Source: Earliella scabrosa (lineage: Eukaryota; Basidiomycota; Agaricomycetes; Polyporales; Polyporaceae). Taken from it: DNA of 64,000 nt. The notes beneath the pieces were generated by a model. The model was not told the origin of the DNA, searched no databases, and saw only the letters and a program-made list of their open reading frames with translations. Positions 36,661 to 49,200 of this stretch are shown piece after piece. A program made the position numbers and the translations under genes. How positions within the stretch are numbered: the stretch's first letter is position 1; every line of letters begins with the position of its first letter. The stretch is from assembly GCA_022605405.1 (NCBI GenBank), contig JABYQQ010000008.1, positions 992,001 through 1,056,000 of the forward strand, in the 5' to 3' direction.

Positions 36661-38441
36661 TCACTGCTTCTGCGGCTGCTCCTGCTTATCCACCACGAGC
36701 CCGCTCATCTCCTTCCCCCCGCCGAGCCTCGCCTTGACCCAATGCTTGCCCGCGCGCTTGATGAGCGCCTTGCGCGCGAGCCCGCGCATGTCGATGTAGA
36801 CGAGCGTGACGTTGCGCGCGGTGTGCGTCGCGAGGTGCGTCGAGCGCCCCGCCGCGTCCCCGTACTTGTGCTGCACGACCGCCGTCGCGCGCTCGCTGCC
36901 GACCTCGAACGTGCGCTTGAGCGAGTCGTCGACCGTCTCGAGCACGAGGTTCGCGCTCAGGATCAGCTTGTGGTGCAGCCGGACCGGCTTCTTGCCGGGC
37001 CCTGGGGAGGATGGGCCTGGGGTAGCGGGCTGAGAGGTGGACAGGGGTGTTAGTGTACCGGGCGTGCTTGGTCCACTGCCTGGGAGCGGAGATTTGCTGC
37101 GAGGTGGGAGGGGAGGTGCGGGGCCGGGTCCTAGGCCAGGGGCGGCGCGTCGAGGGGGGAGAGGTGGCTTGCCATCTGGTGTTGAGGCTGCTGAGTCAGG
37201 ATATGGCGGCGGTGCATCAGATCGCGTGGTCTGAATGGTTGATGAGGAGGCAGCGGGGGAAGGCTGTGGACGGCCTTGCGGAGGCTTGGACGGCTTGCTC
37301 TTTCCGCCGACCGCTTTGCTGATGATGTTGTCGACGATGCCCATCGTGCGCTGGCTGACCTTGACCGCCTGGCCGCTGATGGCGTAGGCACGCGAGAGCG
37401 TGGTCTGGGTGCGCGGGTGTTGCATGAGGAGGAGCGCGCGCGGCGGGGGCGGGGGAGGAGTGCCATCTTTGGTTGCCTGTCCTGGAGGCGGGGCGGGGGT
37501 GGAGTGGTTGATGTAGTAATTCGTGGCATGCGTCAAGCCGCTCAAGAGCAGAGTGGTAGATGTAGAGATCGCATGGCTGCGCGAGGCGAAGTTAGTCACC
37601 GCAGTCCTACAGATATCTGGGAGATTGCATACCTGATCAAGGTGGCAGACTTGGTCATCCAGTCCTGGTCCTCGGGCGGGATAGCCCTCACGAATATCTC
37701 GCGTGCCTCCTCCAAGTCAGACTTCTCCGCGTATGGCACGACGCTGGTACCCGCCCCGGTATATGCGTCGTATACGTCCGGCGGAAGCTCAAGCATGACG
37801 GGACCAGGCTCTCCATCCTTGCCTTTGCCATCCTGCGCGAGCGCGGGGTCCTCCTTGATATTGACCCGGTTCGGGAGCTCACCGACGACCTCGCCGGTCT
37901 GCTCGTCCATCAGCACCAACCTCCCGCGCAAGTCTTCCATCGTGGGTTGTTCCGGCTGAGCGGTGGAGCTTCCTGCCCGATCGAGAGGCGGCGCGTGCTG
38001 CTCTGTCCCGTCCGGTGTATGCCAGTCAATCTCCGCGTACTGTGCAAGGATGTGGTCGAGGGCCTCGACGGTCTCCGCGCGATGGGGATCCGGCTTGGAT
38101 GGAATAGGGATCGTCAGGCGGATGAACGAGGGCTCCAAGTCGGCAGGAGTCCCACCGACGTCCGAGTGGAATGTGTAGGTGCGCGAGCCATCCGGTGCGA
38201 TGTAAAGCGATATCGAGCGCGCGGGGTCGATGGGGAGCTCGAGCGAGCCGAGGCGCAATACGAGGATGAGCGAGCGGTCGGATGGGTCGAGGGAGGCGGC
38301 GAGTGGAGCGCTCTTGTCCGCGTCGTTTGGCGCGAGAGTGACGCACTCGAGGGCGAGCGTGCCGGTCTCGCTGACGGTGGCCGTTGCGAGGTTCACGTCG
38401 GGGATGTGGACGAGGACGAAGGCTTCAGGATGCGTCGACAT
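36661..38441 (-). CDS. senescence/spartin-type domain protein
   Basis: Exons 38441-37633 and 37576-36661 give about 574 residues. The N-terminal 270 residues include IARSI-like and DVYDAYTGAG segments. From LIRSHAISTSTTLLLSG the C-terminal half resembles the plant-type senescence domain also found in spartin: QTTLSRAYAISGQAVKVSQRT, a Pro/Ser-rich insert of about 100 residues, then NLVLETVDDSLKRTFEVGSERA and HKYGDAAGRS. Spartin-like proteins associate with lipid droplets and endosomal membranes; the role here is inferred. The Pro-rich insert may bind SH3 or WW proteins. Confidence 0.8.
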
Positions 38442-39300
38442 CGTGTGCGACGAGGGGGACGATGGGGGTATGCGGAAAACAGTGTTCTAGAGAAGGTTTG
38501 TCTGGTGGAGAGCAACGACATGGCGTAGCCAAGGACGCACTTGCCATGCTCCCGTCCCGTTCTCCGACCTGTCCTCATCCGCAGTCCGTCGTGTACAGCC
38601 CCCCTGCACCAGAAGCACCATTCACTGACCGCATATAGCCACTGCAACGCTCCAGCAGGCACAGAGAAGCCCTAGCTTCAGATATCATATGTTTGTCATC
38701 GGCGATGCACCGATGGTCACTAGTTTGTCGGTATCGTCCATCGCTTGAGTCCAGGGGGTGATTGGTGTTCTGGAGGTAGCAAGGAGGGCACGAAGACTGG
38801 CAGAGTCGCGACTGCCTCCGTCTTCGAGTCTTGGACCAACGGTGAGAAAGTTTCGACGAGGCTCACAGCACATGGCCTCCGCTCGATTTCTAACTCACGG
38901 GTATTAGATCCCCCCATGTACCCAATTCCGAACGATATCAACTACACAACATTGGAATAGAACAAAATAGTGGAAAAGAACAAGCCCCGCGCGCGATGGG
39001 TCCGGTGGATGCGGCCGCCGATCCCTGGCCTCGGCGCGTGAAGCCCAGCGCAAGGTAGGTAGTGGTATTGGCAGAGAATAACAAATAAGAGGCAGGAACA
39101 AGGGAAGGAGGGGATGCGCGATGTGTGTATTTAGAGTGAGTTCACGATAGATGGAGTGAAGAAGGAAGCGATATATCTTCGGCGAGGATCGTGGGCATGC
39201 ATGAAGGCGCAAACGTGGAACGGTCGTAAAGTACCGACGTCTCGTCGCTGGAGCAGACAGGCGCAGACAAGACAAACGGCCGTCGTGGTCGTCTCCATTA
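38442..39300. other. intergenic stretch
   Basis: Upstream of the senescence-domain gene and downstream of Cdc42, both leftward. No supported coding signal. An A/G-rich patch near 39060-39110 is plausible 3' UTR of Cdc42. Confidence 0.45.
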
Positions 39301-40195
39301 TTAGAGGATGATGCACTTATTTTTCTTCTTGACGACCGGTGGTTCCAATGCCGCCACGATCGCCTGTGTTATCGCAGACCACCGACGTCAGCGATCCGCC
39401 ACGAGGCTCTGGCGCGAGGGCCGGCGCGCAGCCGGCCACGGGCACGACGACGAACAGGGCACTCACCTCGTCGAAAACGTTCTTCAGACCCTTCTGCGTC
39501 AGTGCCGAGCACTCCACATACTTCACCGCGCCGAGCTCCCGAGCGAGCCGCTCTCCCTGGTCTGGAGTCACAGGTCGCTGCTTCTGCCTCGCCAGCTTCT
39601 CCAGCACCTGGGGGTCATCCCGCAAGTCGATCTGGGTGCCGACGATGAGGCAGGGCACGCCGGGACAGTGATGGTGCACCTCGGGGAACCACTTCTCCTT
39701 GACGTTCTCAAACGACGCGGGCGACGTTACGCTGAAGCAGACCAGGAACACGTCCGTCTGGGGGTATGATAGTGGCCGGAGACGGTCGTAATCCTCCTGA
39801 CCTGGGCGCATCACGCGATACGGACGCGTCTAGTGAGCTCGGGCGGGGAGGGGGGAATGAATGGAGAGAAGACGCACCGGCAGTATCGAAGAGACCCAGC
39901 GTGTACGGGTCGTCGCCGATCATGACCGTGACAGCATAGTTATCGAAGACCTGCAGGGGTCGACGGGCTCGTGTTCGGTTTATGCACGCGCAAGTCAGGA
40001 CGATGATCACGCACAGTCGGGACGTATTCACTGGGGAACTTGTTCGTCGTGTACGAGATCAAAAGACACGTCTGCAGGGATCGTCGCCCGCAGCGGAGCC
40101 ACGGTCAGCGTGCACTCGAGGGGGGTGGCCGGGCATAGGGAACGCACCTTGCCGACTGCACCATCTCCTACAACAACACATTTGATCGTCTGCAT
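39301..40195 (-). CDS. cdc42: Rho-family GTPase Cdc42
   Basis: Five exons join to the full GTPase: [16 protein letters not shown] (P-loop; the exon ends at 40148) then [31 protein letters not shown] (effector loop), [17 protein letters not shown] (switch II), GTQIDLRDD (base recognition), [15 protein letters not shown], and the end [13 protein letters not shown], a polybasic stretch plus CAAX box for geranylgeranylation. Cdc42 controls actin polarity and hyphal tip growth at the plasma membrane. The introns after the P-loop (about 70 nt) and before the last exon (about 97 nt) carry open frames that mislead naive ORF reading. Stop TAA at 39303-39301. Confidence 0.96.
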
Positions 40196-41541
40196 GGCTC
40201 TCCGGGAGGTCTATGATATCGTAGAGGCAAGAAGCTAGCCGACACGAATGGGGCGTAAGTCAACCATCCACAACGCTCGGACCCAGACGCATCGGCTGAG
40301 GGGCGGCGCGAACATGCAGCGCTCGCGTGTCAAGCCTTGACGTGGTCGAGCATGCGTGCAGAGGAGCTCGCCACCATGTGGGGATCACCACTCACCTTGC
40401 TTGTACAGATAGAAGAGGGGCGCAGAAACACGGCTTGCGGGTTCGAGGGAGGGCGAGCGATATTTTGATGAATATCGCACGAGAGGTCGGTTCGAGCAGG
40501 GCCTAAGGGGCTGTCTCGACGTCGGCAGAAGGGGGGCGGATGCTGCGAGCGAGCCTGAGGAACCTGGGCGGGGCGTGCAAGCGAGCGCGCTGTCGGCGAG
40601 GGCGAAGATGAAGAAGACGGCGGGGGAGGCGGCGGATGGACGAGTAACGGACTGTCTCGACTGCCAGGTGCTGCCTCGAGGAGTTGGACTTGACGACCGG
40701 TTCACAGCATTTCTAGAATGCCTGCCCTGAACTCTTGATGCGCCACATCTGTCCAAGCATTACTCCCTCTTTCTTATCCCGTTTACACCCAGCTACTTAC
40801 CTCACTACAATCACTGTTACTCAGGGTTCCATACCAGCGGATCGCTCTATATCTGAGGCCCTCCTCGGCCGCTCTCCAACGCAGATCTTCAAAGCTTCAA
40901 CGTTCTGCATGATGATCGGCCTCAACTCCACGCCTGCTCAGAGCTCTATAATTACTGTGGTGACCTGGTGCAGTCGGCTTGCGAGTACAGCAGATGTACC
41001 ACCAGCTTCTTGAGTTGGAACTAGGATCACTCTCACGACCATTATTCGGCCCGCAGTCAAGCATCGATTTCACGCGCACGGACGGTCAGCTGGCTACTCG
41101 TATTGTGTGCATCTTCGATTCGCGACAAGTCACCACCACTCGACAACAAGTCAGAGTCAGATCTCTTATGCAAGTCACCTCTGAATTTCTAACTAAGACT
41201 TTTAAGCTCAAGTATCAAAGTTGGAAATGAGTGTCTGGGGTCCTCAAAATACCACACCTTCTGGATTTGAGCGGTACTCAGAACATTACTGGCTCCCTCG
41301 GGCCTCATTCACCTAAAAATTACATTCTGCTGCACGCACGTATGACAGGATCAGGATCTACGTGTACGAAGTCGGTTTTCTGGTGAGCTGACTGTCCTTC
41401 CGTGAAGGCGCTTGTGTTGCCATATTTGGGAGGATCGGTACCCCGAAGACCACTGACATACTTCCTTGCGTGTACTGTACGTGCTTCCCGAGTCCGACAC
41501 AACACATTCCTGAGCTCCTTGAACCAGTGTGTGTGGTCACT
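40196..41541. other. divergent intergenic region
   Basis: About 1.3 kb between Cdc42 (leftward) and Emc4 (rightward). I see no gene, tRNA or repeat with confidence; it should contain both promoters. A poly-purine/GC-rich part near 40540-40640 contains no open frame with splice continuity. Confidence 0.45.
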
Positions 41542-42283
41542 ATGTCAGCAGAGGTCTCGAAGTACGTGCTCCGTAACTGATGCAGAGGACCATGGGTTGA
41601 CAACAATTGTAACAGGTGGCGACATCTCCCACCACCGCCGGGGTTCGCGTCAACCGTCTCTTCCGTACGTCTTCTTGTTCAGGCTGATCCGACCTCTCGT
41701 ATGGACGAGCCTCATAATTCGGACAACAGTCCAAGGCCTCAAGCAAGTCCGTTGCAACCGCCGCCGCAACGGCGTCGTACGAGGAGCTCAAGGCGAAGCG
41801 AGCATGGGATCTCGCCCTCTCGCCAGCGAAGTCCCTCCCCATGCAAGCCTTCATGTTGTACATGTCCGGAGGAGGAGTGCAGATATTCAGCATGGGTATT
41901 GTCTTCATGCTTCTCTCCAGTCCGTTCAAGAACGTTGCCTCCATCAACACCGGTGCGTACCGCGACCTTTGCGCTGCTAGACGCGTTGTTCACCAATCGT
42001 TCACACTCTGATGTCTATCCAGCGTTCGCCCCCTTTGCACCCGCGTCATCATCACCGAAGTCCCTGTCCACTCTCCCGCTGCAGAAGATTGCGTACCTGG
42101 TGTGCAACCTCCTTACCCTTGCGCTCGGACTATGGAAATGTCGGTCGATGGGGCTGCTACCGACGGGCACGGGAGATTGGCTGGCGTTCGAAACAAGAGG
42201 CCAGGTACGTATCAGGCATGCGTTCATTCCCAGCACACCTTCTGACAATCGCCCTCTAGCCACCGGAGATTCTGTTGATATAG
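41542..42283 (+). CDS. emc4: ER membrane protein complex subunit 4
   Basis: Five exons (41542-41561, 41616-41664, 41730-41952, 42023-42204, 42260-42283) give 165 residues. The core reads [14 protein letters not shown], then [20 protein letters not shown] and a first membrane segment ([14 protein letters not shown]), [21 protein letters not shown], then [15 protein letters not shown], the diagnostic Emc4 stretch. Emc4 is part of the EMC insertase that places tail-anchored and multi-pass proteins in the ER membrane. The 20-nt first exon is short. The gene ends 44 bp from the stop of the convergent rhaM-like gene. Confidence 0.93.
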
Positions 42284-42327
42284 TATCCCCTCTACCGGTC
42301 CCCCTTGTACGATACCACATATTGCAC

Positions 42328-42817
42328 TCAAGGCTTTCCTTCGAAACGGAAGACCTCTTCTAGCTCCTGTGATGCTCTTCGACATCGGCCGCCGTCATAT
42401 GAATGACCGGAGACGTACCTGCCACCAAGGTATCGCTCCTCCGCTCCCAGTCGCACCATCGACCAAGCTCTCCTGCATGTGGTCGGTCACCTTCCACCAC
42501 CTCTGTGTCTCCGGGTCCGCCGCTATGCCGCCCATATCCGCGTCATAGTCTGAGCCGGTGTACTTGAAGTTCGCGATGAGCAGCTGGAGGGGTGGGTAGT
42601 AGTGGATCGAGTAGTCCACGATGTGGTGGCGCTCAAGGGCTGCAAGCACCCCCGGCCAGACGGCTGCGTGGATCTCCTTGTATTCCTTCTCTGCCTCTGG
42701 CTTGAGCTACGGATCACAAGGGCAAGTTATGTGATTGAAGTCAGCGCCCGAAGCATTGTCGAGGCGGCCACGAACCTTGATGATTTGACAGACGCGTTTG
42801 GTGTGCAGTACGGACAT
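42328..42817 (-). CDS. rhaM: L-rhamnose mutarotase
   Basis: Exons 42817-42776, 42706-42419 and 42366-42328 give 122 residues, a normal length. Order: [43 protein letters not shown] (with the catalytic-site His and Tyr), [10 protein letters not shown], then [11 protein letters not shown] (Trp pair of the sugar pocket) and EVFRFEGKP. The enzyme interconverts alpha and beta anomers of L-rhamnose, a sugar of pectin and plant glycosides; cytosolic. It is convergent with Emc4. Confidence 0.93.
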
Positions 42818-43458
42818 CTCGCGAGGATATGTTTGAAGGGGTGTTCAAGGCAAACGAGAGGGATGCGACATTCGTGAGGGGCGTTCTGACTTTATCCGTC
42901 CAGAAGAGACTTCGTGACCAGCAGTGAATATTCCGGCGGTCCGAGTGGTCCGCTCCCAAGATATGTACTGTGCCATACTCCTCCTCGTCGAAGATGTATC
43001 GGACCACAGTGACCCTCAGAAGTAGGTCCGTGCACTCTTAGTCTGTGATTATTCCGGAACACGCCTGTGTCGATCAAGGGGGCATGATGATTTGAGGGTG
43101 TGCGCTGCGGTGCGCATCAAGCACACAGGGATGATTCCGGATGGAGGACAGTGTCATCTCGTACCACTGAGACTGAGCATTCCGCTCTGACATGGGCGGG
43201 CTGTAAGGCGATGCGCTGCTACAAACGATCCATCAGGCTGGACACAGGCCTATGTAGGTGTGAGCGAGAGGATTAGCTGGAGAGAGGACAGCCGACTTGA
43301 GGTTCAGCGACCGCTAAGTCGCGCGGCTGCGTTTTCGAACTCCGCCAACTGCGACTCTTCCTCCTTCCGCACACCACGCCCGCCCCTTCCATCCCAACAA
43401 CCGCTTCCCGCCCTTCTTCTGACGATCTATACTCTACGACGCTTTTTGACCATTAGAC
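42818..43458. other. divergent intergenic region
   Basis: About 640 bases separating rhaM (leftward) and Rab11 (rightward); presumably a shared promoter zone. A pyrimidine-rich stretch (43340-43440) precedes the Rab11 ATG, as in many highly expressed fungal genes. Confidence 0.45.
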
Positions 43459-44542
<1,084 letters not shown>

Positions 44543-44994
44543 GCGTGTTGTCGGCGGTGGGTGGTGTATGGCTATTCCGACGAGCAATTCGTTCACGGGA
44601 GAGCTATCGGGAGTGGGGCGCCGAAGGTGCATCGTGCGAGGTCTTGGTGGCGAAGCTGAGTAGGACGAGAGCACTTTCTCATACCATCACCTTTGTGCAT
44701 ACGTTTACATATGTGCCTGTGTTGTAATTATCTTTCTTCTGCGCTTGTTCTAGCTGCCCAGCGTGCGGTGGTGTATGCTCCCTGTTGTTGGTTCTACTGT
44801 ACATATCGGATCTGGATGAATAGAGGTGTGCGGGGACAGTGAACTACAGGCGGTCTTCTTCACGCTTGGGCTGGCCAAGAGCTTGTAGAACAATTGGATC
44901 GTACAGATCCAGTATGCGATACATATGCAGTGATTGAAGTACAATGATAGCTACATGAGGAGAATTCTTCTCGTCGGGACTCCCTGACTTCCGC
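44543..44994. other. convergent intergenic region
   Basis: 450 bases between the stops of Rab11 and the phosducin-like gene; 3' UTRs presumably. Nothing else recognised. Confidence 0.5.
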
Positions 44995-45980
44995 TCACAA
45001 GTCGAACTCGAAGTCCGAGTCCGAGTCTTCCTTCTTACCTCGCACGTTCTTTGGTGTCTTTGCATTCGTTTGGGTGCTTGCAGACGGCCTCCGCGGACTT
45101 GGCTCGTCGTCATCCAAGTCATCGATGTCTGAGCCATCGGAGTCATCCTCCTTCGCGGGCCTGCGGATCTGCGGGATGATTGCACCTGCCAGGATGAGCA
45201 CCGCCTCGAGCTCTGCAGAGCTATGGCAGTGAGCGGCGCAGCAGCATGTCGAGTGGTGAGCAGTCTCGCCGCACCTTCGATTCGCCGCTCGCGGTCCGCG
45301 CCCCAGGCAACGAGCTGGTTGAGGACCTCGCCTTTGCGATAGATGATGAACATGGGCAAGCGTACGTCGGGGAGGTTGGGGATGCACTTGTCCCCGACAA
45401 TCGACACGAACTTCGTATGCGGATGACGCTGTGCGAGGATGCTGACGTGCTCTTTCGCGCGATCGCTGTGCGGGATACTGAGAGCAGACAGAGGCATGTT
45501 CAGGCATCGACGGGACCAGGGCTCGTTTGCGGATAGACTCACCCGTCCTTGTAGAGGAACACCACGACACCGGTTCCTCTGCCCTGCTCGTCACCTTCCT
45601 CGTTGACTTTGCTCGCCTCGGTCACCTCCCGAGTGTAGTCCTCGCGCGAGATTGGGTACACCCGCCCGAAGCGGGCCATCTCCATCTTCCGCGCCTCCTG
45701 CAATCGTCTTCGCCGTAGCACCTCCAGTATTCGCTCGGTCTCGTCATCAGGTGCTTCCGCGGCAAGTTCCCTGAGTTGCGCGGCCGAGTACTTTGCATAC
45801 TTCTCCTCGAGTGTGGGCGACGGAGGGGGCGATGGCGTCCGCGGAGTAGGCGGTTTCGGAGGCAGGATCCCGTGCCTCCGGAGGGCATCGTTGCTGCACG
45901 CAATTGACTTGAGTTCCTTAGATCAACAAAGCAGGTATCGCGACGCACAATTCTGTGTCTTCGTTTGGGTTCACGGCCAT
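44995..45980 (-). CDS. plp2: phosducin-like protein (Plp2/PDCL3 type)
   Basis: Exons start at the ATG 45980 with MAVNPNEDTE, then FNDALRRHGILPPKP after the first intron. A helical region (ERILEVLRRRRLQEARKMEM, FGRVYPISREDYTREVTEAS) leads into a thioredoxin fold: VVVFLYKDG/IPHSDRAKEHVSILAQRHP, FVSIVGDKCIPNLPDVRLPMFIIYRKGEVLNQLV. The tail is acidic (DDSDGSDIDDLDDDE and SDSDFEFDL). Plp2-like proteins are essential co-factors of the CCT chaperonin for folding actin, tubulin and Gbeta; cytosolic. The intron between KDG and IPHS is stop-free and easily mistaken for coding. Confidence 0.88.
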
Positions 45981-46203
45981 GATGGTGATGGAACAAAGGA
46001 GCAGGAGGTACTCAGCTATACTCCGCGCGCGGCCTACTTCAAACACCACGGCGCTACCGCAGCCTACCGCAGGCCGCGGGCCACAGCGCGAGCTCGGTCC
46101 CAAACCATCACCTTCTCCTGGTATTCTTCTTGGGGTCTTGCTCATGTATTTCTAGAGCTCTCTCTTTCTGTCTCCGTGTATCATCCCACTGTACTCTACG
46201 ACG

Positions 46204-49200
46204 ATGTCGGTCTCTCTGGACGAGATCAGCGACACTCTGCTTCCACGGCGGTACCAGGAGGAAATCTTCGTGCGAGCGCAGCAAGGGAACGTCATCGCGG
46301 CGCTGGATACTGGGTCCGGGAAGACGTATATCAGTACGCTGCTGATCAGGTGGATGGCGTCGCTGGACCTCGGGCGGGAGAAGATCGTCGTGTTCCTGGT
46401 GCCGAAGGTCGCGCTGGTGCAGCAACAGGGCGAGTTCATCGCGAAACAGACGTCCCTGCGCGTCCGGCAGTTCTCTGGAGCGACCGCGCACGAGATGGGT
46501 GATCGCGCGAGGTGGAAGAGGGAGTTTGACGATTCAGATGTATTTGTTATGACCGGTATGTGTGTTCGTTGCTGCTCGCGTCAAGTCCTGGTAGAGATCA
46601 GTCGTTGCAGCCCAGATATTCCTCAACCTCTTGACGCACTCGCATTGGCGTATGGAAAAGGTTGGACACATGAACGTGCATCTCAGTTGTGATGAGTACT
46701 AACCTCTGCTAGGTCTCGTTGATTGTGTTCGATGAATGTCACCATGCCCGCAAGAACCACGCATATAACGGGATCATGCGCGAATACTTCCAGGCCCCCG
46801 CCAATGTGCGCCCAAAAGTCTTTGGCATGACCGCATCACCTATCTGGAATCCGAAGAACGCGGCGGACTCTCTGGCAACGTTGGAACGTAACCTTGATGC
46901 CAAGGTCATCGCGGTGAGGGAGCATGTAGACGAACTTGTCGGACACGCTCCAAAACCAGAGGAGGTCAGTTGGTTGTCCTAGTCCATTGTTGCCCGCGCG
47001 CTCATCCTTCTCCTAGATCATTACCGTATACCCTGCATCTCCTGATGAATACCCCCGTTATCCTCCCAACACACTGCGCAAGCGTCTGAACCTTGAGAAA
47101 CTCCCTCCCGAGCTCGGTTTCCCAGCGACCAAGATCCTGACGCGATACGACGTTACGTTCTTCAACCTCGGTCCATTTGGCGCGGAATACTACTTGTATA
47201 CCGAAGTCAAGCAACGTGTAGCGCAGCTCGTTCAAGACTGCTTAGAGTCTGCCATGGAGACTTTGACCGCAGACCAATACGCGCAAGTTGCGTCAGGGAC
47301 ATCTGTCCTCGACTTTCCGGGCAGCCTTCATCCAAAGCTGAAGGAACTCGAAGGTATTCTGGCCGAATACAGCGTCTTCTTTGAAGAGCCGAAGGAAGCC
47401 GAGCCACCGGTTTCTATATTTCCTCACTGGTGCTCCCCGAAGGTCATGATATTAGCTCAAACCCTCTTCGAGCGATACACACCTACGTTTCAGGGCATTG
47501 TGTTTGTCGAACAACGTCATATTGCTAATTGTCTTGCAGTCATGCTGCCGCGCATCCCCTTGTTGAATGGCCTCATCAAGAGCGACCAACTTGTTGGACA
47601 TGGAACTGGTGGTAACGCGAAACAACCTCAAGCCAAGGGAATCAGAGGCATGGCTGTACGCGGCCAGCAAGATACTGTGAAGATGTTCAGAGAACGGCAG
47701 ATTAACATACGTATGGCATCTTCCATGGTCGTTCTCGACATGTCACTTACCTGTCTGGCGCATCTAACACAGTGGTAGCCACTTCCGTTGCCGAAGAAGG
47801 ACTAGACTTCCCAGTACGTGTTCTTCTGCTTTAATCAGACTCAGACTAGATCTGTGCGGCTTTGCAATTATACATCCTCCTGCCATTTTTCTGTCGTCCA
47901 AGAGTCATCAGGATGTTGTCGATTGGCAACATCCAAGTGACGCTCGGCTGGCTTCAACCGTTGACCCCTGGATGTGTAGTTGTACTAGCTGCGCAGGTTC
48001 AAGCCTGAGTGTGCGGGTCCCTTCGTCTCATTGCGAACAGGCCTGTGATCTCGTAGTCCGTTTCGATCCTGTACAACACATGGTTGGGTATGTGCAGTCG
48101 CGTGGCCGTGCACGTCACAAAACGTCGACCTTCATCATCATGGTTCAAGATGGCGCTCAGGCACAGGCCGAACGATATCTACAGTTCGCAGAAAGCGAAC
48201 CGCAATTGAAGAAGGCTTACCAAGAACGCGGTCTGTTGGCTGACGAGCAGTCTGAAGAAGAGGAAGAGGAGGACATCCCAGATCCATACGACCTCCTCGA
48301 ACGGGAACGCTATGTCGTCCCCTCCACTGGCGCCGTTCTCACTTACAACACGTCCATCAGTCTCCTGCATCATCTTTGCACCCTCATTCCCCGTGATAAA
48401 TTCACTCCCATGCACGTCCCAAAGTATACAGGAGACGTCATCGCGACCGTCCGCCTCCCGAACAGCCTGCCACTCCCACCGGAACTGCTCGTCTTCGAAG
48501 GTCCGTTGAAGCGATCCAAGAAAGAGGCGAAACGCGCAGTGGCGTTCTTGGCCGTGAAGCAATTGCACTCTCTGAACGTATTCGACGACTATCTCCTCCC
48601 TACGAAGAGCATCGAAGCTGGAGGCTCGGAGGATGCTGACGGAGTTCCCATCACAGATGTCAGCTCGGTTCCGCAAATCCTGGACGTCCGCATCCAAGAT
48701 CCATGGGTCATTGGGTCGACGCTCTGGCTACACGTCGTGTATCTGGACGGGGTTCCATCGGCTGGCATCATCACTGGCACTATACTCCCTGCCGTCGATC
48801 TGGCTGTAGATAACTCCTTCGTGACCACCGGGGACGCGAAGGAGCTTATCTTGGACCCTCGGTGGGCATGGAGTCAGCGTCGCGCGATGGAGGACTACAC
48901 GAGGATGGGCCTATGGTGGTGCGTCACTGGTAGGGGAATCTCGCTCCCCCTGACGTGCTACCTGGTCCCTATCACGCGTGAGCTGAAGGTGGACTTCGAG
49001 GCGATCGAGCTTGCAATTGCGCACCCGTACGGATCCTACAACTGGGAAGGCATCGGCGAGGAGCACTACGGACGCGTTCTGTACATCAACAGCAGGGAGT
49101 TTGGCCATCCGCTGCTTCTGCATAAGCTCCGCCCCGATGTGACGCCTTCTTCAGTCCCTCCTCCAGGGTCCAAGGAGTCTGCATACCCGACATATCGCGA

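Noticed and set aside
39317..40031. Two unspliced minus-strand frames in the Cdc42 gene ending in non-Cdc42 sequence
   Set aside because: They read through introns; splicing restores the exact Cdc42 sequence including the CAAX end.
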